A DNA stretch of 64,000 bases, from positions 1 to 64,000 of the IMG/VR virus record IMGVR_UViG_3300008111_000011. One strand, given 5' to 3'. This document shows, piece by piece, positions 7,533 through 15,090 of this stretch. Both the position numbers and the translations under genes were made by a program. Source of the stretch: a virus. Under the pieces are notes generated by a model that saw only the letters and a program-made list of their open reading frames with translations, was not told the DNA's origin and ran no database searches. The stretch's first letter is position 1. Each line of letters begins with the position of its first letter.

Positions 7533-7548
7533 ATTTCGGAGGATATAA

Positions 7549-8610
7549 ATGGTTTCATCTACTTTACAGCAACCAATTACACAAAGGGGGTGGTTCGATG
7601 TTCTCGATGACTGGCTTAAGCGTGATAGGTTTGTTTTTGTCGGTTGGTCTGGTCTTCTACTATTCCCGTGCGCTTATCTTGCTTTGGGTGGGTGGCTTAC
7701 GGGAACTTCGTTCGTCACCAGTTGGTATACGCACGGTATTGCTTCAAGTTACCTTGAGGGTTGTAATTTCCTTACCGCTGCTGTTTCTACTCCTGCTGAT
7801 GCTCTCGGACATTCCCTTCTACTTCTCTGGGGTCCAGAAGCTCAGGGAGATTTCGTCAGGTGGTGTCAACTTGGGGGACTCTGGCCTTTTGTGGCGCTCC
7901 ACGGATCTTTCGCTCTGATTGGATTTATGCTTCGCCAGTTTGAGATTGCCCGACTGGTAGGCATCCGTCCTTATAATGCAATCGCATTCTCTGGTCCCAT
8001 TGCAGTATTCGTTTCTGTATTCCTGATGTATCCACTGGGACAATCCAGTTGGTTCTTTGCACCTTCATTTGGTGTTGCTGCCATCTTCAGGTTTCTTCTA
8101 TTCCTTCAGGGTTTCCACAACTGGACCCTCAACCCCTTCCACATGATGGGAGTTGCTGGTATACTAGGAGGAGCACTGCTCTGTGCTATTCACGGAGCAA
8201 CAGTTGAAAACACTCTATTTGAAGATAGTGATCAAGCAAACACTTTCAAAGCATTTGAACCTACACAGGAAGAAGAAACGTATTCAATGGTTACTGCAAA
8301 CCGTTTCTGGTCGCAGATATTTGGTATTGCTTTTAGTAACAAGCGTTGGTTGCATTTCTTCATGCTATTTGTTCCTGTCATGGGTCTTTGGACTTCCAGC
8401 ATTGGTATCATTGGTCTTGCCCTTAATCTTCGTGCTTATGATTTTGTAAGTCAGGAAATTAGAGCAGCAGAAGATCCAGAGTTTGAAACCTTCTACACGA
8501 AGAACATTCTTCTGAATGAAGGTTTACGTGCTTGGATGGCTCCAGTGGACCAACCACATGAAAACTTTGTGTTCCCAGAGGAAGTTCTTCCGAGGGGTAA
8601 TGCTCTCTAA
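7549..8610 (+). CDS. psbD: photosystem II D2 protein
   Basis: Full-length D2 (353 residues), partner of D1 in the photosystem II reaction centre. One residue longer than the usual numbering, so Tyr161, His198 and His215 here correspond to YD Tyr160, His197 and His214. A strong GGAGG lies 5 bases before the ATG. It follows psbA with only the D1 terminator between, and no separate promoter is obvious, so expression probably depends on read-through. No frameshift or truncation is seen. Carrying both D1 and D2 would let the phage maintain a matched reaction-centre pair. Confidence 0.99.
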   Translation: MVSSTLQQPITQRGWFDVLDDWLKRDRFVFVGWSGLLLFPCAYLALGGWLTGTSFVTSWYTHGIASSYLEGCNFLTAAVSTPADALGHSLLLLWGPEAQGDFVRWCQLGGLWPFVALHGSFALIGFMLRQFEIARLVGIRPYNAIAFSGPIAVFVSVFLMYPLGQSSWFFAPSFGVAAIFRFLLFLQGFHNWTLNPFHMMGVAGILGGALLCAIHGATVENTLFEDSDQANTFKAFEPTQEEETYSMVTANRFWSQIFGIAFSNKRWLHFFMLFVPVMGLWTSSIGIIGLALNLRAYDFVSQEIRAAEDPEFETFYTKNILLNEGLRAWMAPVDQPHENFVFPEEVLPRGNAL

Positions 8611-8622
8611 AAAATAAATAAG

Positions 8623-8646
8623 GGAGTTCTCTGAACTCCTTTTTTT
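8623..8646 (+). terminator. intrinsic terminator after psbD
   Basis: GGAGTTC (8623-8629), three-base loop, GAACTCC (8633-8639), then seven T. Closes the photosynthesis cassette. Confidence 0.9.
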
Positions 8647-8717
8647 ATGTTCTTCATTCTTATAAGTTTCATACTCTTCGGAGTTTTTATGTTTATAATG
8701 TCCGTCACACAAGATCT

Positions 8718-8837
8718 ATGATATCATCTACAACTCCATATAAACTTGCAGAGATTGTTAGAGACACTTGGCCCCAACTTTACATGCCACCAAAACGAAT
8801 GTATAATACAAAAAGTGATAAGAAAAAAAATGTATGA
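8718..8837 (+). CDS. 39-residue peptide
   Basis: Short frame starting MISSTTPYKLAEIVRDTWPQ and ending in a Lys-rich tail. It begins 71 bases after the psbD terminator, with TATAAT at 8694-8699 as a possible -10 box, and overlaps the next ATG by 8 bases. The amphipathic helix plus Trp/Pro motif looks protein-like rather than random. Unknown function; could also be untranslated. Confidence 0.4.
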   Translation: MISSTTPYKLAEIVRDTWPQLYMPPKRMYNTKSDKKKNV

Positions 8838-9105
8838 TTATTGGGTAGTGATAGAAAAATCAACAGGACGTATAATTGCCAATTGTGGAGATGAAAAGGA
8901 CGCAATAATGATGGTTGAGTTTAACCTGCATAATAGATTTTATCGAAAGCAAAAGATTATTTTGGACCAGATAATTGATATTGTATCAACAACTGATAAG
9001 CAGTTGCCAGGTCAATTGGGTCTTCCAGCATATAAAGAATCGTTATCTTCTTCAAAGTCAGAAAAACTTCTACAAAAAAATGATGACATTATATTTGTTC
9101 CATAA
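8830..9105 (+). CDS. small protein, unknown function
   Basis: Protein of 91 residues starting MYDYWVVIEKSTGRIIANCG; a TTG start further upstream is possible but would overlap the preceding frame fully. The first half reads as a small beta-alpha domain (VVIEKSTGRIIANCGDEKDA), the second is a basic helix and a polar tail ending DDIIFVP. The stop overlaps the oxygenase start (TAATG), suggesting co-translation. No family is recognised. Confidence 0.55.
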   Translation: MYDYWVVIEKSTGRIIANCGDEKDAIMMVEFNLHNRFYRKQKIILDQIIDIVSTTDKQLPGQLGLPAYKESLSSSKSEKLLQKNDDIIFVP

Positions 9106-9593
9106 TGACAAATTACGAAATTGTAGATAATTTTTTGGATGCTAATGTTTTTTTGAAAATAAAAAATGAAATATTGGATTTCCCATATTTTCCCTGGTTT
9201 TTAAATAACTCTGTTTCGGGACAAAAATCAAATGATGGTATATACTTTACTCATATATTTCTGAATGATTTTGAGATCAATAGTGAAAAAATCAATATTT
9301 TAAATCCTATAATTGACAAATTACAATTCAAAAAACTTATAAGAATCAAAGCAAATTTATATCCAAAAACTGATCAATTGAAAATTCACAATTCTCATAT
9401 TGATTTTAATGTTCCTCATATTGGTTGCATTTTGTATTTAAATACAAATGACGGAAAAACTATTATAAATGATGAAGTAGAGATTGATTCTATTGAAAAT
9501 AGAATGTTGTTCTTTGAACCACATGTTCCACATAAAAGTACAACATGTACTACCAAAGATTATCGATCAAATATTAACTTTAACTATTTTTAA
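9105..9593 (+). CDS. 2-oxoglutarate/Fe(II) oxygenase family protein
   Basis: Protein of 162 residues with the metal site of the double-stranded beta-helix oxygenases: H98-x-D100 in SHIDF, a distal His (H143 in PHVPHKST) and a basic residue, R154, suited to bind 2-oxoglutarate. It is compact for the family and resembles the product at 55927-56427 (same start MTNYEIVDNFLD / MKFEIYDNFLD, the shared KNLIRIKANL-type strand and HxGTTC / HKSTTC ending), so the two are paralogues. The substrate is unknown. Followed closely by glutaredoxin. Confidence 0.8.
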   Translation: MTNYEIVDNFLDANVFLKIKNEILDFPYFPWFLNNSVSGQKSNDGIYFTHIFLNDFEINSEKINILNPIIDKLQFKKLIRIKANLYPKTDQLKIHNSHIDFNVPHIGCILYLNTNDGKTIINDEVEIDSIENRMLFFEPHVPHKSTTCTTKDYRSNINFNYF

Positions 9594-9596
9594 GAC

Positions 9597-9833
9597 ATGA
9601 AATTTACAATTTATTCAAAAGACGGTTGCCCATATTGCACAAAAGTTCAGCAAGTGTTAGAATTGGCACAACTACAGCATGTAGTTTATAAACTGAATAC
9701 TGATTTTACACGAGAAGAATTCTATGCAGAATTTGGAGAGGGGTCTACATTTCCTCAAGTGATTGTAAATGACCAACATATTGGTGGTTGCACAGATACT
9801 GTTCAATATCTAAAGGAGCAAAATCTAGTTTAA
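9597..9833 (+). CDS. glutaredoxin
   Basis: A 78-residue glutaredoxin. The active site CPYC is at residues 11-14, followed by the cis-Pro segment FPQVIVND and the GGCTD glutathione-binding turn. It would pass electrons from glutathione to enzymes such as ribonucleotide reductase in the cytoplasm. The stop overlaps the next start (TAATG). The role in supporting DNA precursor synthesis is standard for phage glutaredoxins; the true partner here is not visible in this window. Confidence 0.93.
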   Translation: MKFTIYSKDGCPYCTKVQQVLELAQLQHVVYKLNTDFTREEFYAEFGEGSTFPQVIVNDQHIGGCTDTVQYLKEQNLV

Positions 9834-10192
9834 TGGATAATAATCTTCACGAAGTTTGTAACGATGTAGAAAAAGCAATTGATTATGCTTTTAATGGTCA
9901 ATTTGTTTTGGGTTTTTATGATTACTTAAAAGTTCGTGGAACTAAAAAAGCAGAGGTAGAGCAGTTCATTGAAAGTTCTACTGCAAATGAAATTAACAAT
10001 TTAGTAATGGATTTGGATGATTATCTTGAGGGGGGATCAGATGAAATTCATAAACAACTTCGTGAGGGATATGGACATATTCCAAAACCACAAGCAAGAA
10101 AAATAAGAAATTATCTATATGGTATTCTTGAGGATGCCTGGAGATATAGTCATGACAAGAGACCAGGAAGACGAAAGAAGCAAACTAAATAA
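9833..10192 (+). CDS. conserved-type protein, unknown function
   Basis: Protein of 119 residues starting MDNNLHEVCNDVEKAIDYAF, mostly helical and acidic at first, with a very basic C-terminus (HDKRPGRRKKQTK) that may contact nucleic acid. Starts on the glutaredoxin stop and its last 41 bases overlap the next gene. No domain is recognised. Confidence 0.65.
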   Translation: MDNNLHEVCNDVEKAIDYAFNGQFVLGFYDYLKVRGTKKAEVEQFIESSTANEINNLVMDLDDYLEGGSDEIHKQLREGYGHIPKPQARKIRNYLYGILEDAWRYSHDKRPGRRKKQTK

Positions 10193-10358
10193 ATCAGAAC
10201 TCCAAATTAATCGGGGTGTTGAGTTATTACTTAGGAATAGGAGGAGAAGATCAGAAAGACCAAAAACTTTTCAAGTGAAGTTTGGTAAAATGATCTCTCT
10301 TTTCCGTAGAGAGTTTCATTTCTTTATAGAATTTAACTTTGATATTAGAAGAAAATAA
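10152..10358 (+). CDS. small basic protein
   Basis: Protein of 68 residues from MTRDQEDERSKLNKSELQIN; an ATG 11 codons upstream is less likely because it deepens the overlap. It has an Arg cluster (LLLRNRRRRSERPKTF) and an aromatic-rich C-terminal segment (SLFRREFHFFIEFNFDIRRK) suggesting membrane or nucleic-acid contact. Function unknown. Confidence 0.6.
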   Translation: MTRDQEDERSKLNKSELQINRGVELLLRNRRRRSERPKTFQVKFGKMISLFRREFHFFIEFNFDIRRK

Positions 10359-10376
10359 ACTCTCTGGAGAAGACAA

Positions 10377-10610
10377 ATGGAAACAGCATATGTCATAACA
10401 TTCACTGTAATGTTCACGTTGCTCTTTTTTATGGTTGGAAGTATAATAGGTTGGTTAACCTATAGACACTTGGAAGAATCAAAACCTCCGTATTTACACC
10501 CAGAGTTTTTTGATGAAAATGGTCAGGTAATTCCTGATGAAATAGTATCAGTAAGATTTGAAAATGAAAACTATTATGACTACGACGACGAAGAGGAAGA
10601 CGGCAACTGA
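10377..10610 (+). CDS. single-pass membrane protein with acidic tail
   Basis: Protein of 77 residues: a transmembrane segment at about residues 5-28 (VITFTVMFTLLFFMVGSIIG), then a soluble region with Pro-Tyr motifs and a strongly acidic C-terminus (YYDYDDEEEDGN). TCTGGAGAAG before the ATG gives a good ribosome binding site. Overlaps the next gene. Unknown function. Confidence 0.7.
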   Translation: METAYVITFTVMFTLLFFMVGSIIGWLTYRHLEESKPPYLHPEFFDENGQVIPDEIVSVRFENENYYDYDDEEEDGN

Positions 10611-11145
10611 AAAACAGATTGAAACTCTTCCAACAAATCCTTTTGTATTTGAAATACTAGAACTTGCTTCTAAGCAAAAAAGTAATGCAAAAAAAGTAGA
10701 AGTTCTTAAAACATATGAACATGATTCTTTGAAAGCAATTTTTATATGGAACTTTGATGAAAGTGTTATCTCACTCCTTCCTGAAGGAGATGTTCCATAT
10801 GGCGATGTAAATGATCAAAATGTTTATTCAGGAACTCTTTCTGAAAATCTTTTTATGGAATCAAAAGGTGGAGAATCTGCAACAGGACAAGACTTAAATG
10901 CTCGCGGAAGAACTTCTCTTCGCAGAGAATATCAAAATCTCTATCATTATATAAAAGGTGGAAATGATAGTTTAACGACTATCCGCAGAGAAATGATGTT
11001 TATAAATCTGCTTCAATCTCTTCATTCTAAAGAAGCAGAAGTTCTTTGCCTGGTTAAAGATAAGAGATTAGTAGATAAATACAAGATATCTTTTGAAAAT
11101 GTTAAAGAGGCTTACCCTGATATTACCTGGGGAGGTCGTTCGTGA
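10576..11145 (+). CDS. DUF6433-like phage protein
   Basis: Protein of 189 residues (start MTTTTKRKTATEKQIE; an ATG six codons earlier is possible). The pattern FEILELASKQKSNAKKVEVL, the LPEGDVPY loop, LYHYIKGGN and the end segment EAEVLCLVKDK matches my memory of the DUF6433 family of T4-like cyanophage proteins. It is helical, cytoplasmic and of unknown function. It overlaps the neighbours at both ends. Confidence 0.6.
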   Translation: MTTTTKRKTATEKQIETLPTNPFVFEILELASKQKSNAKKVEVLKTYEHDSLKAIFIWNFDESVISLLPEGDVPYGDVNDQNVYSGTLSENLFMESKGGESATGQDLNARGRTSLRREYQNLYHYIKGGNDSLTTIRREMMFINLLQSLHSKEAEVLCLVKDKRLVDKYKISFENVKEAYPDITWGGRS

Positions 11146-11474
11146 GTAAAGTTGCGGAGAGAAAAATGACAGAGTGGGAAAATAAACAGAATACAAATAT
11201 TCCCTCATCATATAATTGCCAAATATTATTAGAGAAAACTACTTTAGAGCAGGCAAAAGATATTTCTTTCCCAAATGACGCTTATTTGATTTGGTATACC
11301 GTAGAAGGTTCGGAACAACTTGATCTTGTCCGGGGATCGAGAGTTCGTATTTTTGATATGTATTATGATAAATATGGGCCAGGATCAATACAAAAGATAG
11401 ATTTTGGGTACGGCAGAGTAAATCCTAAATTGTGGGGGTATAAGGCAAAAGAAGACAGAAAAAAAAGAAAATGA
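11142..11474 (+). CDS. conserved-type protein, unknown function
   Basis: Protein of 110 residues. The GTG at 11142 overlaps the previous stop; an internal ATG at 11166 is an alternative. The C-terminal half (SRVRIFDMYYDKYGPGSIQK ... NPKLWGY) is a dense aromatic-glycine domain that reads like a conserved cyanophage core protein, ending in a Lys/Arg tail. No catalytic motif is evident. Confidence 0.65.
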   Translation: MSKVAERKMTEWENKQNTNIPSSYNCQILLEKTTLEQAKDISFPNDAYLIWYTVEGSEQLDLVRGSRVRIFDMYYDKYGPGSIQKIDFGYGRVNPKLWGYKAKEDRKKRK

Positions 11475-11689
11475 AAAAAATTATTCGTAAAATTAAATCA
11501 AATGTCTCTGCCACTCGTATGACATTTCTTTCTATTGCATGTGTAGTTGCAATAGGAAATACCTTAACAGGTTGGGGAGTTATTAGTTGGGTACTTTACA
11601 TTCCACCTATTGTTTTGTCTTTGGCAGCAATTACTGGAGTTTGTCCTTTCAAAATTATATTTGAAAAATTTGGATTTAGAGCTGACTAA
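11471..11689 (+). CDS. two-segment membrane protein (DUF2892-like)
   Basis: Protein of 72 residues: basic N-terminus, hydrophobic segments at about residues 18-35 and 38-58, then GVCPFKIIFEKFGF. The arrangement, with a Gly-Cys-Pro motif after the second segment, resembles the small inner-membrane DUF2892/YgaP-type domain. ATGA overlap with the gene before. Its neighbour is a flavin-type enzyme; no functional link can be shown. Confidence 0.6.
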   Translation: MKKIIRKIKSNVSATRMTFLSIACVVAIGNTLTGWGVISWVLYIPPIVLSLAAITGVCPFKIIFEKFGFRAD

Positions 11690-11691
11690 AA

Positions 11692-13176
11692 ATGCATGTG
11701 TGTATTGTTGGAACAGGAGCTGCTGGATGGATATCTTGCAATGTTCTGAAATCAGTTCCTTTTATTAGAGAAATAACACTTATAGGTTCTCCTAACATAC
11801 CTCCTATAGGAGTTGGAGAATCTACAACACTTTCTGTTATTAGGTGTCATAAAAATATAGAAGATCATGATATGAGGGAGTTTATAAAAACTTCTGACGC
11901 TACAGTTAAATATGGAGTATATTACAAGGATTGGTCTGAAAATGATTTTATCCATTCATTTAAGGCTTATGAAAAACCAAAACAATTGGACAATCTAAAG
12001 ATCAAAAGTGTATATCAATACATGAGAACTTTTGGTAACAAGTCAAAAAATAAACCATATCATGATTTAATTAATAAAAATTTCTTTGATTTGATTAGAA
12101 ATAATAAGGTTCTTCTTAGTCCAGAAGAAACACATTCTTGGCATTTTGACGCATCAAAGTATATTAAATATTTAAAAAATCTTGCTTTAAAGAATACAAA
12201 AATAAAATTAATAAAAGATACTGTTGTTGACTGTGTTAGAAATGAAAAAGGATTAATAGAATCTGTTATTCTCTCTAATGGCAATCATGTAAAGGCAGAT
12301 TACTTTATAAATTCGAGTGGTACATCTGATGTAAATACTAAAGTCTTCGATGAAAAGTATCAAGATCTATCGAACATTCTTCTTACAAATAAAGCAGTAT
12401 TTTGTCCGATAGAATATGAAACTTATGAAGATAAAAAAAATAAACTTCATCCATATACAATATCAAAGACTATGGATTATGGATGGAGATGGATAACTCC
12501 AGTTTGGTCTAGAGTTGGAACTGGATATGTGTTTAGTTCAAATCATACAAGCATTTCTAATGCTATTGATGAATTAATTGATGATTTGTATGAAGATGGA
12601 GCTGCTCCAAGAACAGTTGATTTTAATCCAAGATATAATAAAAAACCTTTTAAATTTAATACATGTAGCATAGGATTGTCTGGTGGATTTTTAGAACCAC
12701 TAGACGCTCCTGGGTTAGCTTTTACATATGATTTTTCAGTAAAACTCCCCCAGTTACTATCAAAATATTATGACTGTACTGTATTTGGAGAAAATGAAAA
12801 CTATTTGAGAGAAGTTGAATCTCTTAATGCTGAGTATGTTGATTCTATGAAATGGTGGACATCATTTATACTCTGTCAATATAAAACTTGTTATAGAGAA
12901 GACACTGATTTTTGGATAGACCAAAAAAATGTTCAATATGATTATTATGATGAAATAATGGAAAATATTGATTGTTTGGATGAAAAATATCCAAATAAAG
13001 AAGAAGATATTAATATGTTTACCTTTACTATGGCAGCAAAAGACATAAATTGGAAAACTAAATTAGAAATAGAACCTTTTGCTTTGGAAGATGAAGAATA
13101 TCTCACCATAGACCACATAAAATGGATAGAGAGTTTTCACATTGATCATTGGAAATCGGTAGGAGAAAATGTATGA
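11692..13176 (+). CDS. tryptophan-halogenase-like flavoprotein
   Basis: Protein of 494 residues of the flavin-dependent tryptophan halogenase family. Motifs in order: FAD-binding GTGAAGW near residue 7, IGVGESTT at 39-46, a Lys at 73 in the position of the catalytic lysine of PrnA-type enzymes (TVKYGVYYKDW), and GWRWITP, a near match to the family WxWxIP motif with Thr for Ile. The GGFLEPLDAPGLAF segment fits the family's conserved GFLEPLE(S/A)TGL signature. It would use reduced FAD, oxygen and chloride or bromide, but the altered motif leaves halogenation unproven. Substrate unknown. Confidence 0.8.
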   Translation: MHVCIVGTGAAGWISCNVLKSVPFIREITLIGSPNIPPIGVGESTTLSVIRCHKNIEDHDMREFIKTSDATVKYGVYYKDWSENDFIHSFKAYEKPKQLDNLKIKSVYQYMRTFGNKSKNKPYHDLINKNFFDLIRNNKVLLSPEETHSWHFDASKYIKYLKNLALKNTKIKLIKDTVVDCVRNEKGLIESVILSNGNHVKADYFINSSGTSDVNTKVFDEKYQDLSNILLTNKAVFCPIEYETYEDKKNKLHPYTISKTMDYGWRWITPVWSRVGTGYVFSSNHTSISNAIDELIDDLYEDGAAPRTVDFNPRYNKKPFKFNTCSIGLSGGFLEPLDAPGLAFTYDFSVKLPQLLSKYYDCTVFGENENYLREVESLNAEYVDSMKWWTSFILCQYKTCYREDTDFWIDQKNVQYDYYDEIMENIDCLDEKYPNKEEDINMFTFTMAAKDINWKTKLEIEPFALEDEEYLTIDHIKWIESFHIDHWKSVGENV

Positions 13177-13361
13177 ATTCTGGATTCAAAGATAACAATT
13201 TAAATGTTACAATAAATACTGACGAAGTAAAAAATTTATTGAAAAAATATAAAAAGATTAAAAAATATATGAAATCTTCTTTATATACTATTAAAACTAT
13301 AGACGGAAACGAAAAAATTGTTAGAGATTTACTTGGAGACTTGAACGAAACTGATGGGTAA
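13173..13361 (+). CDS. small basic helical protein
   Basis: Protein of 62 residues from MNSGFKDNNLNVTINTDEVK, starting on the halogenase stop. A Lys-rich central helix (LLKKYKKIKKYMKSS) precedes an acidic end. Overlaps the speD start by 8 bases. Function unknown. Confidence 0.5.
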   Translation: MNSGFKDNNLNVTINTDEVKNLLKKYKKIKKYMKSSLYTIKTIDGNEKIVRDLLGDLNETDG

Positions 13362-13680
13362 GCATTATCTACTTAACTTGTATGGATGCTCGTTTGTTCT
13401 TTTGGACGACGAGCGTTGTCTTATTGACTTGTTAGAAAACGCAGCATCTGCAAGTGGTGCTACTGTGGTACAGACAATCTCAAAAAAGTTTGAACCTCAA
13501 GGAGTGACCGTTTTGTGTTTGTTATCCGAAAGTCATATTAGTATTCATACTTGGCCAGAAGAAGGAACGGCAGCAGTAGATGTTTATACTTGTGGAGATT
13601 GTAATCCAAAAATTGGATGTGATATAATAATTCAACAACTTTATGCTACCAATCATACCTTGAGTTATATTGAAAGATAA
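13354..13680 (+). CDS. speD: S-adenosylmethionine decarboxylase proenzyme
   Basis: Protein of 108 residues, close to the length of short bacterial SpeD proenzymes. The self-cleavage site lies in LLSESHISIHTWPE between Glu59 and Ser60; Ser60 becomes the pyruvoyl cofactor, with His65 and Cys80 in CGDCNP as processing and catalytic residues. It makes decarboxylated AdoMet for spermidine synthesis, and polyamines could help condense phage DNA. Common in T4-like cyanophages. It is last of a compact run and is followed by a promoter-riboswitch region. Confidence 0.93.
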   Translation: MGKHYLLNLYGCSFVLLDDERCLIDLLENAASASGATVVQTISKKFEPQGVTVLCLLSESHISIHTWPEEGTAAVDVYTCGDCNPKIGCDIIIQQLYATNHTLSYIER

Positions 13681-13705
13681 ATTGTAACAAAAGTTACAAA
13701 AGTGC

Positions 13706-13735
13706 TTGCATATATACTGTAACTAGAGGTATAAT
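13706..13735 (+). promoter_or_regulatory. sigma70-type promoter before riboswitch
   Basis: TTGCAT (13706-13711), 18-base spacer, TATAAT (13730-13735). It lies just upstream of the glutamine-type riboswitch, so transcription would begin at the start of the aptamer. Confidence 0.75.
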
Positions 13736-13743
13736 AATCCTCT

Positions 13744-13843
13744 AACGTTCATCCTATGACTAAAGTACTATAGGACGGAAGTAAGCCGACGCGGAACGGA
13801 ACGTTCATCGGGAAACCGACGCAAACGCCGACTGAAGGAACGC
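13744..13843 (+). ncRNA. glutamine-II (downstream-peptide) riboswitch, apparently doubled
   Basis: The leader shows the signature of the downstream-peptide/glutamine-II aptamer. CGTTC (13746-13750) can pair with GAACG (13838-13842) or GAACG (13794-13798). TCCTAT (13752-13757) pairs with ATAGGA (13770-13775), directly followed by the conserved CGGAAGTAAG stretch; GAAGGAACGC closes the element. A second CGTTCATC at 13802-13809, a GAAA-capped TCGG/CCGA stem and its own GAAGGAACG suggest a second aptamer in tandem. Known examples bind L-glutamine and control a short YRG-type peptide or glnA. A YRG peptide gene follows, supporting the call. Ligand binding here is inferred from family. Confidence 0.82.
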
Positions 13844-13871
13844 TCTTTAACTTCAATTAAGGAGAACCCTA

Positions 13872-14036
13872 ATGTCTAAAGTCGTTTATCGTGGTGTTGA
13901 ATATGACACTACAGATCGCCCAAATCAAAATGTAAGACCACCAGCGCACGTAGAAATCTATCGTGGCGTTTTGTTTTATGTTGATGAAAATGGAAACAAA
14001 CTCCATATGGAAAAATCCAAGGGAGGTGTAAAATGA
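13872..14036 (+). CDS. YRG-motif downstream peptide
   Basis: Protein of 54 residues starting MSKVVYRGVEYDTTDRPNQN, with a second EIYRGVLFYV copy of the motif. The YRGxxYxT pattern is the mark of the small proteins (DUF4278-like) that follow downstream-peptide riboswitches in cyanobacteria and their phages. AAGGAGAACCCTA before the ATG is a strong ribosome binding site. In host cyanobacteria a related riboswitch controls peptides that inhibit glutamine synthetase or affect nitrogen status; a similar role is plausible, not shown. The stop overlaps the next start. Confidence 0.75.
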   Translation: MSKVVYRGVEYDTTDRPNQNVRPPAHVEIYRGVLFYVDENGNKLHMEKSKGGVK

Positions 14037-14134
14037 ATACTTACTTCGTTCGTTATCTCAAGAAAAAAGCAAAGAGGGAAAAACTTCTCCATGCTGCTCA
14101 GATTAATATGGCAAAGCAACCACAGATTGCTTAA
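14033..14134 (+). CDS. 33-residue basic peptide
   Basis: MNTYFVRYLKKKAKREKLLH followed by AAQINMAKQPQIA. It begins four bases inside the previous stop and ends just before a strong terminator, so it completes the riboswitch transcript. GGGAGGTG sits about 6 bases before the ATG. Basic amphipathic helix; function unknown. Confidence 0.6.
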   Translation: MNTYFVRYLKKKAKREKLLHAAQINMAKQPQIA

Positions 14135-14138
14135 TGTG

Positions 14139-14167
14139 AGAGGGGACTTGACTCCCCTCTTTTTTTT
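14139..14167 (+). terminator. intrinsic terminator with promoter element in its loop
   Basis: AGAGGGGA (14139-14146) pairs with TCCCCTCT (14153-14160), followed by T8. Ends the riboswitch-peptide transcript. The loop and flank contain TTGACT, the -35 box of the next promoter. Confidence 0.88.
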
Positions 14168-14176
14168 ACCTATAAT
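14148..14176 (+). promoter_or_regulatory. sigma70-type promoter overlapping the terminator
   Basis: TTGACT (14148-14153), exactly 17 bases, TATAAT (14171-14176). It lies 22 bases before the next gene and would start the thyX transcript immediately after the terminator. Confidence 0.7.
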
Positions 14177-14197
14177 TATTTTGTCAGAGTTTAAAAA

Positions 14198-14365
14198 ATG
14201 GATAAAGAAAAACTCAAACTTATAGTAAAAAATCTTGAGTCCTTAGTAGAATGTCTCAAATCAGAAGTTTACTCTGATGTTGATTCATATAAGTACGAAA
14301 GAATTGCCCCTTACATAGAAGATTACGACGAGGTATTTTATGACGATGATGGATATCCAGACTGA
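14198..14365 (+). CDS. small acidic protein
   Basis: Protein of 55 residues starting MDKEKLKLIVKNLESLVECL, helical at first and ending in a very acidic, Tyr-rich tail (DEVFYDDDGYPD). It is the first gene after the TTGACT/TATAAT promoter. Unknown function. Confidence 0.6.
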   Translation: MDKEKLKLIVKNLESLVECLKSEVYSDVDSYKYERIAPYIEDYDEVFYDDDGYPD

Positions 14366-14375
14366 ATTTGAGTTT

Positions 14376-15065
14376 ATGAAACCAGAAGTTAAACTCATTA
14401 GCGTTACTCCCGATGCAGAAAAGCACATGGCATATTGTGCTAGGGTCAGTAATCCCGCAAATCAAGATAATGAAAAATTTTCTGGACTATTAAAATACTG
14501 CATTCAACATCAGCATTGGAGTATTTTTGAACAAGCAACAATGACTGTTGAGATTAATACGACAAGAGGCATTGCGGCACAGATACTCCGACATAGGAGC
14601 TTTACATATCAGGAATTTTCGCAGCGTTATGCAGATGCAAATCTTCTTGGTGGTAGTATTCCACTCCCAGAACTTCGTAGGCAAGATAATAAGAATCGGC
14701 AAAACTCAATTGATGATCTTCCAGACTATTTGAAACTTACTTTACTAGAAGACATTCGCGTTTTGTTTGAGCAGTCTCAGAGGGTCTACAATCGCCTTCT
14801 GGAGAAGGGTGTGGCAAAGGAGTGTGCAAGGTTTGTACTGCCCCTAGCAACGCCTACACGCCTCTATATGACCGGTTCTGTAAGGTCATGGATCCATTAC
14901 ATTGATCTACGGTCTGCACACGGTACACAGAAGGAACACATGGAGATTGCAGAATTGATTCGTTGTATTTTTACCTGTCAGTTCCCTGCTGTATCTGAAG
15001 CACTTGGTTGGACTCGTGAAGGTTGTTCTGAATGTTCCGACGCCCCTTCCATTACTATTGAATAA
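14376..15065 (+). CDS. thyX: flavin-dependent thymidylate synthase
   Basis: ThyX of 229 residues from MKPEVKLISVTPDAEKHMAY; an in-frame ATG at 14340 would add 12 residues inside the previous gene. The signature RHRx7S is present as RHRSFTYQEFS followed by QRY at about residues 71-84. A conserved C-terminal helical region (RSWIHYIDLR) also fits. The enzyme makes dTMP from dUMP using methylenetetrahydrofolate, NADPH and FAD, independent of ThyA, supplying phage DNA synthesis. Common in cyanophages. Confidence 0.95.
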   Translation: MKPEVKLISVTPDAEKHMAYCARVSNPANQDNEKFSGLLKYCIQHQHWSIFEQATMTVEINTTRGIAAQILRHRSFTYQEFSQRYADANLLGGSIPLPELRRQDNKNRQNSIDDLPDYLKLTLLEDIRVLFEQSQRVYNRLLEKGVAKECARFVLPLATPTRLYMTGSVRSWIHYIDLRSAHGTQKEHMEIAELIRCIFTCQFPAVSEALGWTREGCSECSDAPSITIE

Positions 15066-15068
15066 ATA
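15061..15068 (+). promoter_or_regulatory. late promoter motif AATAAATA
   Basis: AATAAATA overlaps the thyX stop and lies 22 bases before the start at 15091. It fits the NATAAATA late -10 pattern. Confidence 0.55.
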
Positions 15069-15090
15069 TCCCTATATCTTTATGTAATTT

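Noticed and set aside
7490-7548. Possible intron or homing nuclease near psbA
   Set aside because: Both D1 and D2 are continuous and full length; the gap holds only a terminator and a ribosome binding site.
8613-8620. AATAAATA late-type motif
   Set aside because: It sits between the psbD stop and its terminator, so a transcript from it would end at once. Probably chance in AT-rich DNA.
8694-8699. TATAAT before the 39-residue peptide as a full promoter
   Set aside because: No recognisable -35 box at 16-19 bases, so only a possible -10 box is noted.
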